Below, piece by piece: positions 1 to 9,265 of a DNA stretch of 64,000 nucleotides; within the stretch, counting starts at the first letter, position 1, and each line of letters opens with the position of its first letter. Origin of the DNA: Anaerolineaceae bacterium (GTDB taxonomy: Bacteria > Chloroflexota > Anaerolineae > Aggregatilineales > Phototrophicaceae). The translations under genes and the position numbers were made by a program. The notes under the pieces are model-generated. The model made no database searches, was not told the DNA's origin, and saw only the letters and a list, made by a program, of their open reading frames with translations. The DNA lies in contig REDR01000069.1 in assembly GCA_007693385.1 (NCBI GenBank), positions 1 to 64,000 of the forward strand. Reading direction: 5' to 3'.

Positions 1-11
1 AAAAAGGGTTT

Positions 12-90
12 TCCCTTCGGAAAGGGACGCCAAAAACTTTTGAAAGGATTCAAAGTCTTTTTTGGTTCTTTTTTCTACAGAAAAAAGAAC
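12..90 (+). terminator. Cluster of three hairpins at the left edge, probable end of an upstream transcript
   Basis: Three hairpins follow each other in AT-rich DNA. TCCCTT (12-17) pairs with AAGGGA (22-27). ACTTT-T-GAA (36-44) pairs with TTCAAAGT (49-56) and is followed by six T residues. GTTCTTTTTT (65-74) pairs with AAAAAAGAAC (81-90) across a 6-nt loop. The middle one has the form of an intrinsic terminator on the plus strand. The gene it would serve lies outside the window, so the role is inferred. Confidence 0.4.
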
Positions 91-145
91 GTAGAAAATC
101 ACCTATTGAATCAACTGTACTAGATTTACCGATGAGCCTTTTCAT

Positions 146-196
146 TTGATGATTGCGGCTTTCATCGTTATAATTGAATCATCGTTTAATTGAATT
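146..196 (+). promoter_or_regulatory. Promoter of the first acyl-CoA dehydrogenase, with AATTGAAT boxes
   Basis: A -35 box TTGATG (146-151) and a -10 box TATAAT (169-174) are separated by exactly 17 nt. AATTGAATC (172-180) overlaps the -10 box, and AATTGAATT (188-196) repeats it 16 nt further on; a related ATTGAATC lies upstream at 105-112. The same sequence forms the palindrome over the etfB promoter at 50600-50625, so a shared regulator of fatty-acid oxidation is plausible. The boxes and spacing are seen directly; the regulator is inferred. Confidence 0.6.
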
Positions 197-223
197 GAAA
201 AAAAGTAATGGAGATTTTAACTA

Positions 224-1393
224 ATGGTTGATGTAGCGGCTTCTACAGGTGTCGGTTTTCAGTTGACTGAAGATCAGCAGATGCTGGTCAAGATGGCGCG
301 TGATTTCACCCGCGAGGAGATCATCCCTGTTGCGGAAGAATACGACCACGAAGCAAAATTCCCGGATGAAATTTTCTTAAAAGCATTTGATTTAGGCATC
401 ATCAATATGAATATCCCCGACGCCTACGGCGGCGTTGGCGCGTCGGTCTTTGAGGAATGTCTGGTCGGCGAGGAACTCGGCTTCGGCTGTACCGGCATCA
501 GCACCAGCATCAGCACCAACGGGCTGGGCGCGTTGCCGATCATTCTGGCCGGTAACGAAGCGCAGAAATCGTACTGGCTGGGCGAGCGCTTGATGGATCA
601 AAAGCAATTCGTCTCCTACGGCGTGACCGAAGCCGCCGCCGGTTCTAACGTGGTCGGCATCCAGACCCGCGCCGAGAAGAGGGGCGCGAAATGGGTGATT
701 AACGGCAGTAAGACGTTCATCACCAACGCCAGCCACGCCAATTTCTTCACCGTGTTCGCCAAGACCGACCCCTCCGCCGGACATCGCGGCATGAGTTGTT
801 TTGTCATCGAGCGCGACCAGCCCGGCGTCAGCGTCGGGCGCAAGTTCGACAAGATCGGCCAGCGTGCATCGGATACCGCCGAGATCGTCTTCGAGAACGT
901 CGAAGTGCCGGAAGAGAACATGATCGGCGAAGAGGGCAAGGGCTTCTATCTGGCGATGAAGGTGTTCGACCACAGCCGCCCCGGTGTGGCATCGGCGGCG
1001 GTTGGCTTACAGCGCCGCGCCCTTGAGGAAAGCGTCAAGTACGCGCAGGAGCGCGAGGCGTTCGGCGTGCCGATTTACCAGCATCAGGCCATCGGCCACA
1101 AGATCGCCGATATGGCGATCAACTACGAAGCATCGCGCCTGCTGGTGTGGCAGGCCGCGTGGCAGGTCGATAACGGCATCGCCAACCCGAAAGTGCCCGC
1201 TTACGCGAAGGCTTTCGCGGCGGATATGGCGACGCGGGCGGCGGTGGACGCGGTGCAGGTGTTCGGCGGCTACGGCTACATGAAAGAGTATCCGGTGGAG
1301 AAACTGCTCCGCGACGTGAAAATCTTCCAGATTTACGAAGGCACCAGCGAAATTCAGCGTAACATCATCGTGCGCGAACTGTTTCGCGGCTAG
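224..1393 (+). CDS. Acyl-CoA dehydrogenase, short/medium-chain type
   Basis: A cytosolic FAD enzyme that introduces the alpha-beta double bond into acyl-CoA during fatty-acid or branched-chain acid oxidation and hands electrons to ETF. The 389-residue length and three-part layout (helical N-terminus, middle beta domain, helical C-terminus) match the family. The FAD/substrate signature YGVTEAAAGSN and WVINGSKTFITNA are visible. The C-terminal YEGTSEIQ carries the Glu that is the catalytic base in medium- and short-chain enzymes. The ATG is preceded by GGAG (210-213) at 10 nt. A terminator follows, so it is probably monocistronic. etfBA lies 50 kb away with a similar promoter motif. Chain-length preference cannot be read from sequence alone. 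Confidence 0.9.
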   Translation: MVDVAASTGVGFQLTEDQQMLVKMARDFTREEIIPVAEEYDHEAKFPDEIFLKAFDLGIINMNIPDAYGGVGASVFEECLVGEELGFGCTGISTSISTNGLGALPIILAGNEAQKSYWLGERLMDQKQFVSYGVTEAAAGSNVVGIQTRAEKRGAKWVINGSKTFITNASHANFFTVFAKTDPSAGHRGMSCFVIERDQPGVSVGRKFDKIGQRASDTAEIVFENVEVPEENMIGEEGKGFYLAMKVFDHSRPGVASAAVGLQRRALEESVKYAQEREAFGVPIYQHQAIGHKIADMAINYEASRLLVWQAAWQVDNGIANPKVPAYAKAFAADMATRAAVDAVQVFGGYGYMKEYPVEKLLRDVKIFQIYEGTSEIQRNIIVRELFRG

Positions 1394-1417
1394 TCGTCAT
1401 CGCTGAATCGTAACAAC

Positions 1418-1442
1418 AAGAGGGCGCTCCGGCGTCCTCTTT
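1418..1442 (+). terminator. Terminator after acyl-CoA dehydrogenase
   Basis: AAGAGGGCGC (1418-1427) pairs with GCGTCCTCTT (1432-1441) across the tetraloop TCCG, with one G-T pair. The T-run is short. It lies about 25 nt after the stop codon. Confidence 0.65.
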
Positions 1443-1608
1443 GCGTCCTTGCAAGTTACACCAAGAGATGGATGATTCATTGCGCCCCTACTCGTGCGCC
1501 GCGCCCTGTGTCATAATGGAACTATGGCCGCGCATCGTGTGGCCGTATTCTGACCGTTGTCACCCGCGCCGGTTCATCCGGCCATGACTTGACAGGATAT
1601 GAAACGCT

Positions 1609-2475
1609 ATGACTGACGACCCCAGACGTACCCAGACCCGCCGCCTAGAGCCGGACGACCTGCCATCAACGCCCGCCGTGCGTGGTACCGGCCCGTTAGA
1701 TTACGCGATGCCGTGGGTGATCGAATTGCGGATCGTGGGCACGCCGTCGGTCTTGCAGGTGCAGGTCAGCCAGCGAATTCTCGTCGGACGTACTGACCGT
1801 CATAGCAACGAGAAGCCCGACATCGACCTGGAGCCGTACCGCGCTTATCAGCACGGCGTCTCGCGGCGTCACGCTACCATCTCGGCACGCAACAGCCGCG
1901 TCACCGTGCGCGATAACGACAGTAGCAACGGCACATTCATCAACGGCGTGCGCCTGCAACCGCAGAAAGATTATCGCCTGCGCCACAGCGATACGCTGAC
2001 ATTCGGCAAGATGTCGTTGCAGGTTTTCTTCGTGGTCACGCCCAGCAGTTACGAGAAGCACCGCATCGCTTACGCGGAAATTATCATCCCGCAGATGGGC
2101 GACGGCCAGCAAATCTTGATCGTTGAGGATGATGAACACGTCGGCGACGCGCTTCGCTCCATATTAGAGCAGGCCGGTTTTACGGTGATCTGCCGCCGCA
2201 ACGTGGCCGAAGCGCTGACCAGCATCGACGAAGCGATGCCCGCGCTCATCATCACCGAGCTAATCCTGCCGGATCGCAACGGCGCGGATATTGTCAGTTA
2301 TGTGCGCGGACATCCCGACGGCGCGACCGTGCCGGTAGTGGTGGTTAGCGGTGCGATGGGTGGCTATCAGGTGGGGCAGGCCGTCGAAGCGGGGGCGGAT
2401 GTGTTCCTGACGAAGCCGGTCGGCGTTGATGAGCTATTGCGCGGCGTGCGTAAAGCGCTCGACGAGAACGCATAA
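1609..2475 (+). CDS. FHA domain fused to a receiver domain lacking the phospho-acceptor Asp
   Basis: A 288-residue soluble signalling protein. The N-terminal FHA domain (about residues 45-125) reads phosphothreonine peptides; it shows LVGRTD, the SRRH motif and SSNGTFINGVRL. The C-terminal CheY-like receiver (about 164-285) keeps the acidic pair in LIVEDDEH, the Ser of VVVVSG and the Lys of LTKPVG. The position normally occupied by the phosphorylated Asp is Glu217 (codon GAG at 2257-2259, context IITELILPDRNG), so Asp phosphorylation is not expected and the domain may be fixed in an active-like state. No kinase or DNA-binding domain is attached, and no histidine or Ser/Thr kinase lies nearby. 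It stands alone between the acyl-CoA dehydrogenase and the str operon. Confidence 0.85.
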   Translation: MTDDPRRTQTRRLEPDDLPSTPAVRGTGPLDYAMPWVIELRIVGTPSVLQVQVSQRILVGRTDRHSNEKPDIDLEPYRAYQHGVSRRHATISARNSRVTVRDNDSSNGTFINGVRLQPQKDYRLRHSDTLTFGKMSLQVFFVVTPSSYEKHRIAYAEIIIPQMGDGQQILIVEDDEHVGDALRSILEQAGFTVICRRNVAEALTSIDEAMPALIITELILPDRNGADIVSYVRGHPDGATVPVVVVSGAMGGYQVGQAVEAGADVFLTKPVGVDELLRGVRKALDENA

Positions 2476-2673
2476 CGCGGCTGTTGCGGCGCTTATCGCG
2501 CTCAAATCGGCCTTGACCGAAGCTAATAGCCGATGATAACATAGCAAGTCGCACGCATTCGCGGCGCTGTAACCTCATTATGAGGCAATGCACCGCCGAA
2601 TTGTAGAAGTGATGGCGAAAGCGCTTTGCGTTTTATTGCAAGTGGCTCGCCGTTGGTAAGGTGTATAGCAGGC

Positions 2674-2695
2674 GGCGTATATGTACGCCTGTTTT
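2674..2695 (+). promoter_or_regulatory. Leader hairpin ahead of rpsL, possible attenuator
   Basis: GGCGTA (2674-2679) pairs with TACGCC (2684-2689) around TATG, followed by TGTTTT. An overlapping CAGGCG/CGCCTG pairing is also possible. It lies about 60 nt before rpsL in the 277-nt leader (2476-2752), where no convincing -35/-10 pair was found. Attenuation of the str operon is only a suggestion. Confidence 0.35.
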
Positions 2696-2752
2696 CATGC
2701 CTAGTGACAGGCGAAAACCATAGGCAATAACTAAGGATATTTGGAGTGATTT

Positions 2753-3175
2753 ATGCCAACCATTAATCAGTTGGTGCGTAAGGGGCGCAAGTCGCGGTCC
2801 AAAAAGACCAAGGCTCCCGCGCTTCAGTACACACTAAACGCTTTTTCGCAAAAGCGTTCACGCCGTAGCCGGGGTGCGCCGCAGAAGCGCGGCGTATGCA
2901 CGCAGGTCAAGACCATGACGCCCAAGAAGCCGAATTCGGCTTTGCGTAAGGTCGCCCGTGTGCGCCTGACGAACGGTATCGAAGTCACCGCGTACATCCC
3001 GGGTGAAGGCCACAGCTTGCAGGAGCACAGTGTTGTGCTGGTGCGCGGTGGCCGTGTGAAAGACCTGCCCGGTGTGCGCTATCATATCGTGCGCGGATCG
3101 CTGGATACTGACGGCGTGAAGAACCGCGAGCAGGGGCGCAGTAAATACGGCGCCAAACGGCCTAAGAAACAGTAG
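2753..3175 (+). CDS. rpsL: Ribosomal protein S12
   Basis: Small-subunit protein at the decoding centre. The protein is 140 residues against about 124 in E. coli. The hallmark [11 protein letters not shown] and [13 protein letters not shown] loops, which carry the streptomycin-related Lys and the Asp that is methylthiolated in many bacteria, are intact. The extra length is an insert of about 15 residues after KAPAL (residues 25-42, rich in Arg and Ser), a lineage-type insertion seen in several phyla. It opens the str operon, with GGAG upstream of the ATG and rpsG 12 nt downstream. The rpoB/rpoC genes that often precede it are not in the window. Confidence 0.98.
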   Translation: MPTINQLVRKGRKSRSKKTKAPALQYTLNAFSQKRSRRSRGAPQKRGVCTQVKTMTPKKPNSALRKVARVRLTNGIEVTAYIPGEGHSLQEHSVVLVRGGRVKDLPGVRYHIVRGSLDTDGVKNREQGRSKYGAKRPKKQ

Positions 3176-3187
3176 AGGTATCGACCA

Positions 3188-3655
3188 ATGCCAAGAAGAA
3201 GAACACCCAGCAAGCGCCCGGTTCAACCGGATAACAAGTACGGCAATACGCACGTCACCATGTTTGTGAATCGGATGATGCGCGGCGGCAAACGCAGTAC
3301 CGCCCTGCGCATCATGTACACCGCGTTTGACATCATCGAAGAGCGCAAAAAACAGGATCCGGCTGAGGTCTTCGAGCAAGCCCTGCGTAACGTCACCCCC
3401 AGCGTCGAGGTAAAACCGCGTCGCGTCGGTGGTTCGACTTATCAGGTGCCGATTGAGGTGCCACCGGCACGCGCCACATCGCTGGCGATGCGCTGGCTAT
3501 TGGCAAATTCACGTTCGCGTGCCGGGCGCGGAATGGCGCAAAAATTGGCTAGCGAATTAATGGACGCCGCCGAAGGGCAGGGCGCTTCGATCAAGAAGAA
3601 GGACGACACGCACCGCATGGCCGATGCGAACCGTGCCTTCGCACATTTCCGTTAG
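3188..3655 (+). CDS. rpsG: Ribosomal protein S7
   Basis: Primary 16S rRNA-binding protein that organises the head of the small subunit. The 155-residue protein has the usual length and hallmarks: MPRRR start, NRMMRGGKRSTA, the central VEVKPRRVGGSTYQVPIEV segment and the C-terminal HRMADANRAFAHFR. It sits 12 nt after rpsL and 76 nt before fusA. In E. coli S7 represses its own operon through the rpsL–rpsG spacer; the 12-nt spacer here is too short for that structure. Confidence 0.98.
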   Translation: MPRRRTPSKRPVQPDNKYGNTHVTMFVNRMMRGGKRSTALRIMYTAFDIIEERKKQDPAEVFEQALRNVTPSVEVKPRRVGGSTYQVPIEVPPARATSLAMRWLLANSRSRAGRGMAQKLASELMDAAEGQGASIKKKDDTHRMADANRAFAHFR

Positions 3656-3731
3656 CTTTCGGTGCTGATGCTATCTAGCGCCAGCCACCCTATCTATCGA
3701 ATTAGTCAGGGATAAAGCGGTAAACAGACAC

Positions 3732-5849
3732 ATGGCAAAGAACAAGAATTTCGACCTTAATAAGGTGCGTAACATCGGCATCATCGCCCACATCGACGCC
3801 GGCAAGACAACCACGACAGAGCGCGTGCTGTATTACACCGGCATGGTACATCGCATCGGCGAAGTACACGACGGGGCGGCGACCACCGACTATATGGAGC
3901 AGGAGCGCGAGCGCGGCATCACGATCACGTCCGCCGCCGTCACCTGTGCATGGAACGGCTACCAGATCAACCTCATCGACACGCCCGGCCACGTTGACTT
4001 CACCGCAGAAGTTCAGCGTAGCTTGCGCGTGCTGGATGGCGGCGTGGTGGTATTTGATGGTGTGGCCGGTGTCGAGCCGCAATCAGAAACGGTATGGCGT
4101 CAGGCCGACGATTACAAAGTCCCGCGCCTGTGCTTCGTCAATAAGATGGACCGTACCGGCGCGAGCTTCCAGCGTACCGTCGATATGATCGTCGAGCGCG
4201 TCAACGGTAATCCGATCAAAATCCAGATTCCCTACGGCGAAGGCGACGACTTTAGCGGCATCATCGACTTGATCGACATGGAACTCATCACATACGGCGA
4301 CGATCTGGGCACCGCCATCGAGCGTCATCCCATTCCGGAGAACTTCCGCGAAGCCGCCGAAACCGAGCGCATCGCCATGATCGAGCAGATCATCGAGAGC
4401 GACGAGTTCCTCACCGAGAAGTACCTGATGGAAGAAGAGATCAGCGACGACGAACTGCTCGCCGCCCTGCGCTCCTCCACCATCGCCGGTATCGTTCAGC
4501 CGGTGCTGTGTGGCTCCGCGCTGAAGAACAAAGGCGTTCAGGTCATGCTGGATCGCGTGGTGCAGTTGTTACCGTCGCCGCTAGATGTGCCGCCGATCAA
4601 GGGCGAAGACCCCCGCGACGGCACGCCGAAAGAGCGTTCCGCCGATAGCACCCAGCCGCTTTCCGCGCTGGTGTTCAAGCTGGCTTCTGACAAATACGGC
4701 ACGCTGTCATTCGTGCGCGTCTATAGCGGCGTGTTGCGTAGCGGTACCACCGTACAGAACAGTAGCAAGGGCGCACGCGAGCGCATCGGGCGTATCGTCC
4801 GTATGTTTGCTGACCGCCGCGAAGATGTCGATGAGATCAGCGCGGGCGACATCGCCGCCGTCATCGGCCTGAAAGAAAGCACCACCGGCGATACGCTTTG
4901 TGCGCCGGATAACCCGATCTTGCTGGAAAACATCCGCTTCCCTGATCCGGTGATCGAAGTGGCCGTCGAGCCGAACAGTAAAGCCGATCAGGATAAGATG
5001 GGCTTCGCCCTGCGTAAGCTGGCCGACGAAGACCCCACGTTCAAGGTCGAAGTCGATGACCAACTCGGCCAGACCAAGATCAAAGGCATGGGCGAGTTGC
5101 ATCTGGAAGTGCTGATTGATCGTATGATGCGCGAATATGGCGTGCAGGCGACGGTAGGCCGTCCCCGCGTGGCCTACCGCGAGACGATCACCCGTCCGGC
5201 GCGTGTCGATACCACCTTCAAGCGTCAGACCGGCGGTTCCGGTCAATATGCGCGGGTGGTCGTCGAGTTCGAGCCGATGACCGAAGAAGACCGCGAAGCG
5301 GCGGCCACCGCCAACAAAGACGGCGACACGTCGTTCCTGTTCGTGGACGCCATCAAAGGCGGTTCTGTCCCGCGTGAGTTCATCCGACCCACCGAGAACG
5401 GCATCCGCGAAGCGGTACAGGCGGGCGTCATCGCCGGTTATCCGGTGGTCGGCATCAAGGCCAAGCTGGTTGACGGCGCATCGCATGACGTTGACTCCAG
5501 CGAAATGTCGTTCAAGGTCGCCGGTTCAATGTGCGCCAAAGACGGCGTGCGGCAGGCCGCCCCCGCCATCATGGAACCAACCATGAAGGTTGAGGTCGTC
5601 GTGCCCGATGACTACACCGGCGCTGTCGTCGGCGATCTGTCGTCACGGCGCGGCATCATTCAAGGTATGGAACCACGCGGCGCGGGCGTTAGCACCATCA
5701 CCGCCAACGTGCCGCTAGGTGAAATGTTCGGTTACGCGACCAATCTGCGTAACCTGACACAGGGTCGTGGAAATTTCACGATGGAGTTTGCACAGTATAC
5801 GATTGCGCCGCAGAGCATCGCCGATGAGGTGATTAAAGGGACGATGTAA
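3732..5849 (+). CDS. fusA: Elongation factor G
   Basis: Ribosomal translocase GTPase that moves tRNA and mRNA after peptide transfer and helps recycle ribosomes. At 705 residues it has the full five-domain length. The GTPase motifs are intact: P-loop [14 protein letters not shown], switch [10 protein letters not shown], switch [10 protein letters not shown] and NKMD. Domain IV and V sequence ([39 protein letters not shown]) is complete. It follows rpsG by 76 nt and precedes tuf by 74 nt in the str operon. Nothing marks it as a divergent EF-G2 paralogue. Confidence 0.98.
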   Translation: MAKNKNFDLNKVRNIGIIAHIDAGKTTTTERVLYYTGMVHRIGEVHDGAATTDYMEQERERGITITSAAVTCAWNGYQINLIDTPGHVDFTAEVQRSLRVLDGGVVVFDGVAGVEPQSETVWRQADDYKVPRLCFVNKMDRTGASFQRTVDMIVERVNGNPIKIQIPYGEGDDFSGIIDLIDMELITYGDDLGTAIERHPIPENFREAAETERIAMIEQIIESDEFLTEKYLMEEEISDDELLAALRSSTIAGIVQPVLCGSALKNKGVQVMLDRVVQLLPSPLDVPPIKGEDPRDGTPKERSADSTQPLSALVFKLASDKYGTLSFVRVYSGVLRSGTTVQNSSKGARERIGRIVRMFADRREDVDEISAGDIAAVIGLKESTTGDTLCAPDNPILLENIRFPDPVIEVAVEPNSKADQDKMGFALRKLADEDPTFKVEVDDQLGQTKIKGMGELHLEVLIDRMMREYGVQATVGRPRVAYRETITRPARVDTTFKRQTGGSGQYARVVVEFEPMTEEDREAAATANKDGDTSFLFVDAIKGGSVPREFIRPTENGIREAVQAGVIAGYPVVGIKAKLVDGASHDVDSSEMSFKVAGSMCAKDGVRQAAPAIMEPTMKVEVVVPDDYTGAVVGDLSSRRGIIQGMEPRGAGVSTITANVPLGEMFGYATNLRNLTQGRGNFTMEFAQYTIAPQSIADEVIKGTM

Positions 5850-5923
5850 ACGTCCCTGCGCTGTTTGTTGCGTTGTATAAATAATCGTTTATCCATGAGT
5901 GAGTTCAAAAGGATACAACAGGC

Positions 5924-7123
5924 ATGGCTAAGGGTAAATTTGACCGTACAAAACCGCATGTGAACATTGGCACCATTGGTCACGTTGACCATGGTAAGAC
6001 CACACTGACCGCCGCTATCACGAAAGTGCTGGCGATGAGTGGTGCGGCCAAACGCCAGAACTATGAAGATATCGACAACGCGCCGGAAGAACGTGCGCGT
6101 GGTATCACCATCAACATCCGTCACGTGGAATACGAAACCCCGAATCGGCACTACGCCCACGTAGACTGCCCGGGTCACCGTGACTACATCAAAAACATGA
6201 TCACCGGTGCCGCGCAGATGGACGGCGCGATCCTCGTGGTTAGCGCCCCCGACGGCCCGATGCCGCAGACACGCGAACACGTTCTGCTGGCGCGTCAGGT
6301 AGAAGTACCGGCGATGGTGGTCTTCCTGAACAAGGTTGACCAGATGGACGACGAAGAACTGCTCGAACTGGTCGAGATGGAGCTGTCCGAACTGCTGGAG
6401 AGCTACGAATTCGACCCCGAGACGCCGATTGTGCGTGGTAGCGCGCTAGCCGCCACCGCCAGCGAGAGCGAAGACCCCTCCGCGCCGGAATACGCGCCGA
6501 TCCTTAAGCTGATGGAAGCGGTGGACGAGTGGATCCCCACCCCCGCCCGCGAGACGGACAAGCCGTTCCTGATGCCGGTGGAAGACGTGTTCTCCATTAA
6601 AGGTCGTGGTACGGTGGTCACCGGCCGCGTTGAGCGCGGCGTGCTGACCAAGGGCGAGGAAATCGAGATCATCGGCCTGCGCGAAAAGTCGATGAAGACC
6701 GTCGTCACCGGTATCGAGATGTTCCACAAGGAACTAGACCGCGCCGAAGCTGGCGACAACGCCGGTATTCTGCTACGCGGTGTCACCCGTGACGACGTAG
6801 AGCGCGGTATGGTGTTGGCGAAGCCTTCCTCCATTACCCCGCACCAGAACTTCATGTGTGAAGTGTACGTCCTGCGTAAAGATGAGGGTGGCCGTCATAA
6901 GCCGTTCCTCACCGGCTACCGCCCGCAGTTCTACATCCGCACCATGGATATCACCGGTACCATCACCCTGCCGGACGGCGTGGAGATGGTGATGCCCGGC
7001 GACAACGTGAACCTGCGCGTGGAACTGATTAACGGCGTCGCGCTCGAGAAGGGTTCCAAGTTCGCCATCCGTGAAGGTGGTCTGACCGTTGGTGCGGGCA
7101 TCATCACCGAGATTCTCGAGTAG
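5924..7123 (+). CDS. tuf: Elongation factor Tu
   Basis: GTPase that carries aminoacyl-tRNA to the ribosomal A site. The 399-residue protein has all three domains, the P-loop [15 protein letters not shown] with the catalytic His85 and NKVD. Two surface switch positions differ from the common bacterial sequence: switch I reads [12 protein letters not shown] where TINTSHVEY or TINTAHVEY is typical (Ile65, Arg66), and the residue after the catalytic His is Arg86 instead of Ala. It ends the str operon; an 11-bp hairpin follows. Only one tuf copy lies in this window. Confidence 0.97.
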   Translation: MAKGKFDRTKPHVNIGTIGHVDHGKTTLTAAITKVLAMSGAAKRQNYEDIDNAPEERARGITINIRHVEYETPNRHYAHVDCPGHRDYIKNMITGAAQMDGAILVVSAPDGPMPQTREHVLLARQVEVPAMVVFLNKVDQMDDEELLELVEMELSELLESYEFDPETPIVRGSALAATASESEDPSAPEYAPILKLMEAVDEWIPTPARETDKPFLMPVEDVFSIKGRGTVVTGRVERGVLTKGEEIEIIGLREKSMKTVVTGIEMFHKELDRAEAGDNAGILLRGVTRDDVERGMVLAKPSSITPHQNFMCEVYVLRKDEGGRHKPFLTGYRPQFYIRTMDITGTITLPDGVEMVMPGDNVNLRVELINGVALEKGSKFAIREGGLTVGAGIITEILE

Positions 7124-7165
7124 CACGTAGCCAATCACGAATTGCGTCCATGCTGACGTGAAATC

Positions 7166-7200
7166 CATGCCGGGAGAAGTCAAAAACTCCCGGCATGTTT
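7166..7200 (+). terminator. Hairpin between tuf and the S10 operon
   Basis: CATGCCGGGAG (7166-7176) pairs perfectly with CTCCCGGCATG (7187-7197) across a 10-nt A-rich loop, followed by TTT. The stem is strong but the U-run short, so it may be a partial terminator that lets some transcription into rpsJ 33 nt downstream. Confidence 0.7.
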
Positions 7201-7232
7201 CCGCCTAATGGCCGCCTGTGCAAGAGGACACT

Positions 7233-7544
7233 ATGGTATCGAAGAACAAAATCCGCATCCGCTTGAAGGCGTACGATCACCGCGTCATTGACCAATCCGC
7301 CCAGCGCATCGTCGAAACGGCGGAGCGCACCGGTGCGCGAGTGGTCGGCCCGGTGCCGTTGCCCACACGGATCGAACGGTTCACGGTGATGCGTTCGCCG
7401 TTCATTGACAAGAATTCGCAGGAGCATTTCGAGATCCGCACCCATAAGCGGCTGATCGATGTGCTAGACCCGGACAGCAACACCATCGACACGCTGATGC
7501 GGCTGAACTTGCCCGCCGGTGTCGATATTGAAATCAAGATATAA
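7233..7544 (+). CDS. rpsJ: Ribosomal protein S10
   Basis: Head protein of the 30S subunit, also the NusE partner in transcription antitermination. The 103-residue product starting [16 protein letters not shown] has the standard length. An in-frame GTG at 7218 would add five residues, but AGAGGA (7223-7228) lies inside that extension and is well placed for the ATG at 7233, so the shorter start is chosen. It opens the S10 operon; a 129-nt gap separates it from rplC. Confidence 0.96.
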   Translation: MVSKNKIRIRLKAYDHRVIDQSAQRIVETAERTGARVVGPVPLPTRIERFTVMRSPFIDKNSQEHFEIRTHKRLIDVLDPDSNTIDTLMRLNLPAGVDIEIKI

Positions 7545-7673
7545 GTCCGCAGGCGTAAGCGCGTCCTATGACGTGCCTCTGCGCTGATAAAAACAGGCAG
7601 GGAAAGGGGGCAATTTCCCCCCGCGAGGGCGTGCAAAATCGCGTCCGGTTTATCCCTCTGGAGGCATACGGTA

Positions 7674-8303
7674 ATGAAGGGCATTATTGGTAAGAAAGTC
7701 GGCATGACCCAGATATTCGATGACAAGGGGAACGTCATCCCCGCGACCATCATCGAGGCCGGGCCGTGCTACGTGACACAGGTTCGCACCGCAGACCGCG
7801 ATGGTTATGTGGCGGTGCAGATGGGGTATAGCGAAACCAACCCCAAGCGACTCACACAGGGGCAACTCGGCCATTTGCGCCGTAACAACCTGCCCGCGTT
7901 GCGTCATCTGCGTGAATTCCGACTGCGCGGTGACGATCTGAGCGTCGAAGAAGGCGCGGAGATTAAAGTCGATGTATTTGAGAAGGGCGAACGGGTTGAT
8001 GTGATCGGCATCAGCAAGGGGCGTGGCTTCGCCGGAACGATCAAACGCCATGGCTTCCATCGCCAGCCCAAAACGCACGGTCAATCTGACCGCGAACGCG
8101 CCCCCGGCGCGGTGGGCATGTGTGCCACCCCCGGACGTACCCTGCCGGGCAAGAAAATGGCCGGACGCATGGGCAACGAGCGCGTCACGATCAAAAACCT
8201 TGAGGTGGTGGTCGTGGATGCCGAGCGCAATTTGTTAGCGGTGCGGGGCTCGGTTCCCGGCGCTAAAAATGGCTTGGTCATGATTAAGCCAGCGCGCCAC
8301 TAG
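7674..8303 (+). CDS. rplC: Ribosomal protein L3
   Basis: Early-assembly 50S protein whose extension reaches the peptidyl-transferase region. At 209 residues it is of normal length, starts MKGIIGKKVGMTQIF, and has the central loop GFAGTIKRHGF followed by the long extension with GMCATPGRTLPGKKMAGRMG and its conserved Gln/His/Gly residues. Preceded by CTGGAGG. The 129-nt spacer before it (7545-7673) holds a G5/C5 inverted repeat near 7606-7622 and no gene. Confidence 0.98.
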   Translation: MKGIIGKKVGMTQIFDDKGNVIPATIIEAGPCYVTQVRTADRDGYVAVQMGYSETNPKRLTQGQLGHLRRNNLPALRHLREFRLRGDDLSVEEGAEIKVDVFEKGERVDVIGISKGRGFAGTIKRHGFHRQPKTHGQSDRERAPGAVGMCATPGRTLPGKKMAGRMGNERVTIKNLEVVVVDAERNLLAVRGSVPGAKNGLVMIKPARH

Positions 8304-8325
8304 GAAGACGGAGTTATAAGATATC

Positions 8326-8955
8326 ATGCAAGCAACAGTGCTGGATATAAACGGCAATACGGTCAAGACCATTGACCTGCCAGCCGATATTTTCGAAACG
8401 GATGTGAACGTCGGGCTGATGCATCAGGCGTATGTGCGCCAGATGGCAAATGCGCGGCTGGGCACGCAAAAGACCAAGAATCGCTCCGAAATTCGGGCGA
8501 CGAAGGCCAAATGGTACCGCCAGAAGGGGACAGGCCGCGCCCGTCATGGTGCGAAGAGCGCCCCGATTTTCGTCGGTGGTGGCCGCGCTCATGGCCCGCG
8601 CCCGCGCAAGTACACCAAAGATATGCCCAAGCCGATGCGCCGTAAGGCCATCCGTTGCGCCCTCAGCGCGTTAGCCCGCGATGAGCAACTGGTCTTTGTG
8701 GACGCGATGCAGGTCGATAGCCCCAAGACGAAGGACATGCGCCAGACCTTGCAAAATCTCGTTGGCGATGCGTCAGCGCTGATCTTGCTGGCCGAGCGTA
8801 ACGAAAACGTCGAGCGCGGCGTCCGCAATCTGGAGGAAGCGCGTTACCTGCGCGCTCATTATCTGAACATCCGTGACCTACTCAAGCACGATAAGGTGGT
8901 CATCCCGCTCGATGCGCTGGATGTCATCACCGGCATCTGGGGGACGGAGAGTTAA
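8326..8955 (+). CDS. rplD: Ribosomal protein L4
   Basis: 50S protein lining the exit-tunnel constriction through its long loop; in enterobacteria it also represses the S10 operon. The 209-residue protein has the tunnel-loop signature KWYRQKGTGRARHGAKSAPIFVGGGRAHGPRPR and a complete C-terminal alpha/beta core. It follows rplC by 22 nt and precedes rplW by 2 nt, so translational coupling with rplW is likely. No E. coli-like L4 target hairpin is evident ahead of rpsJ. Confidence 0.97.
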   Translation: MQATVLDINGNTVKTIDLPADIFETDVNVGLMHQAYVRQMANARLGTQKTKNRSEIRATKAKWYRQKGTGRARHGAKSAPIFVGGGRAHGPRPRKYTKDMPKPMRRKAIRCALSALARDEQLVFVDAMQVDSPKTKDMRQTLQNLVGDASALILLAERNENVERGVRNLEEARYLRAHYLNIRDLLKHDKVVIPLDALDVITGIWGTES

Positions 8956-8957
8956 CG

Positions 8958-9254
8958 ATGGGCCAATTACACGTTTATGAAGTGATCCGCCGTCCGGTTG
9001 TCACCGAGAAATCGACCGAACTGCTGGACGACGAAAATAAGTACGTGTTTGAAGTGGCGAAGAACGCCAATAAAATTCAAATCACCGAGGCGGTAGAACT
9101 GATCTTCGATGTTAAAGTCAACAAAGTTAACACGATGATCGTGCCGCCCAAGCGTGGGCGTCGTGGGCGTAAGTGGTACATGCGAACCAAAGCATGGAAG
9201 AAAGCCATTATCACCCTCGAGCCCGGCGAAAAGATCGAGCTGTTTGATGTATAA
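8958..9254 (+). CDS. rplW: Ribosomal protein L23
   Basis: 50S protein at the tunnel exit and docking site for trigger factor and SRP. The 98-residue protein shows the family opening ([11 protein letters not shown]) and the basic loop [21 protein letters not shown]. It lies 2 nt after rplD and 11 nt before rplB. Confidence 0.97.
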   Translation: MGQLHVYEVIRRPVVTEKSTELLDDENKYVFEVAKNANKIQITEAVELIFDVKVNKVNTMIVPPKRGRRGRKWYMRTKAWKKAIITLEPGEKIELFDV

Positions 9255-9265
9255 GGTGTCGAGCT

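Noticed and set aside
2476-2752. Sigma-70 promoter for the str operon
   Set aside because: TATAGC at 2663-2668 is the best -10, but no -35 is found at 16-18 nt; the nearest TTGCAA is 22 nt away.
4707-5486. 259-codon open frame on the minus strand within fusA
   Set aside because: Fully inside the well-conserved fusA; the His/Asp/Arg-rich composition is typical of an antisense shadow in GC-rich coding DNA.
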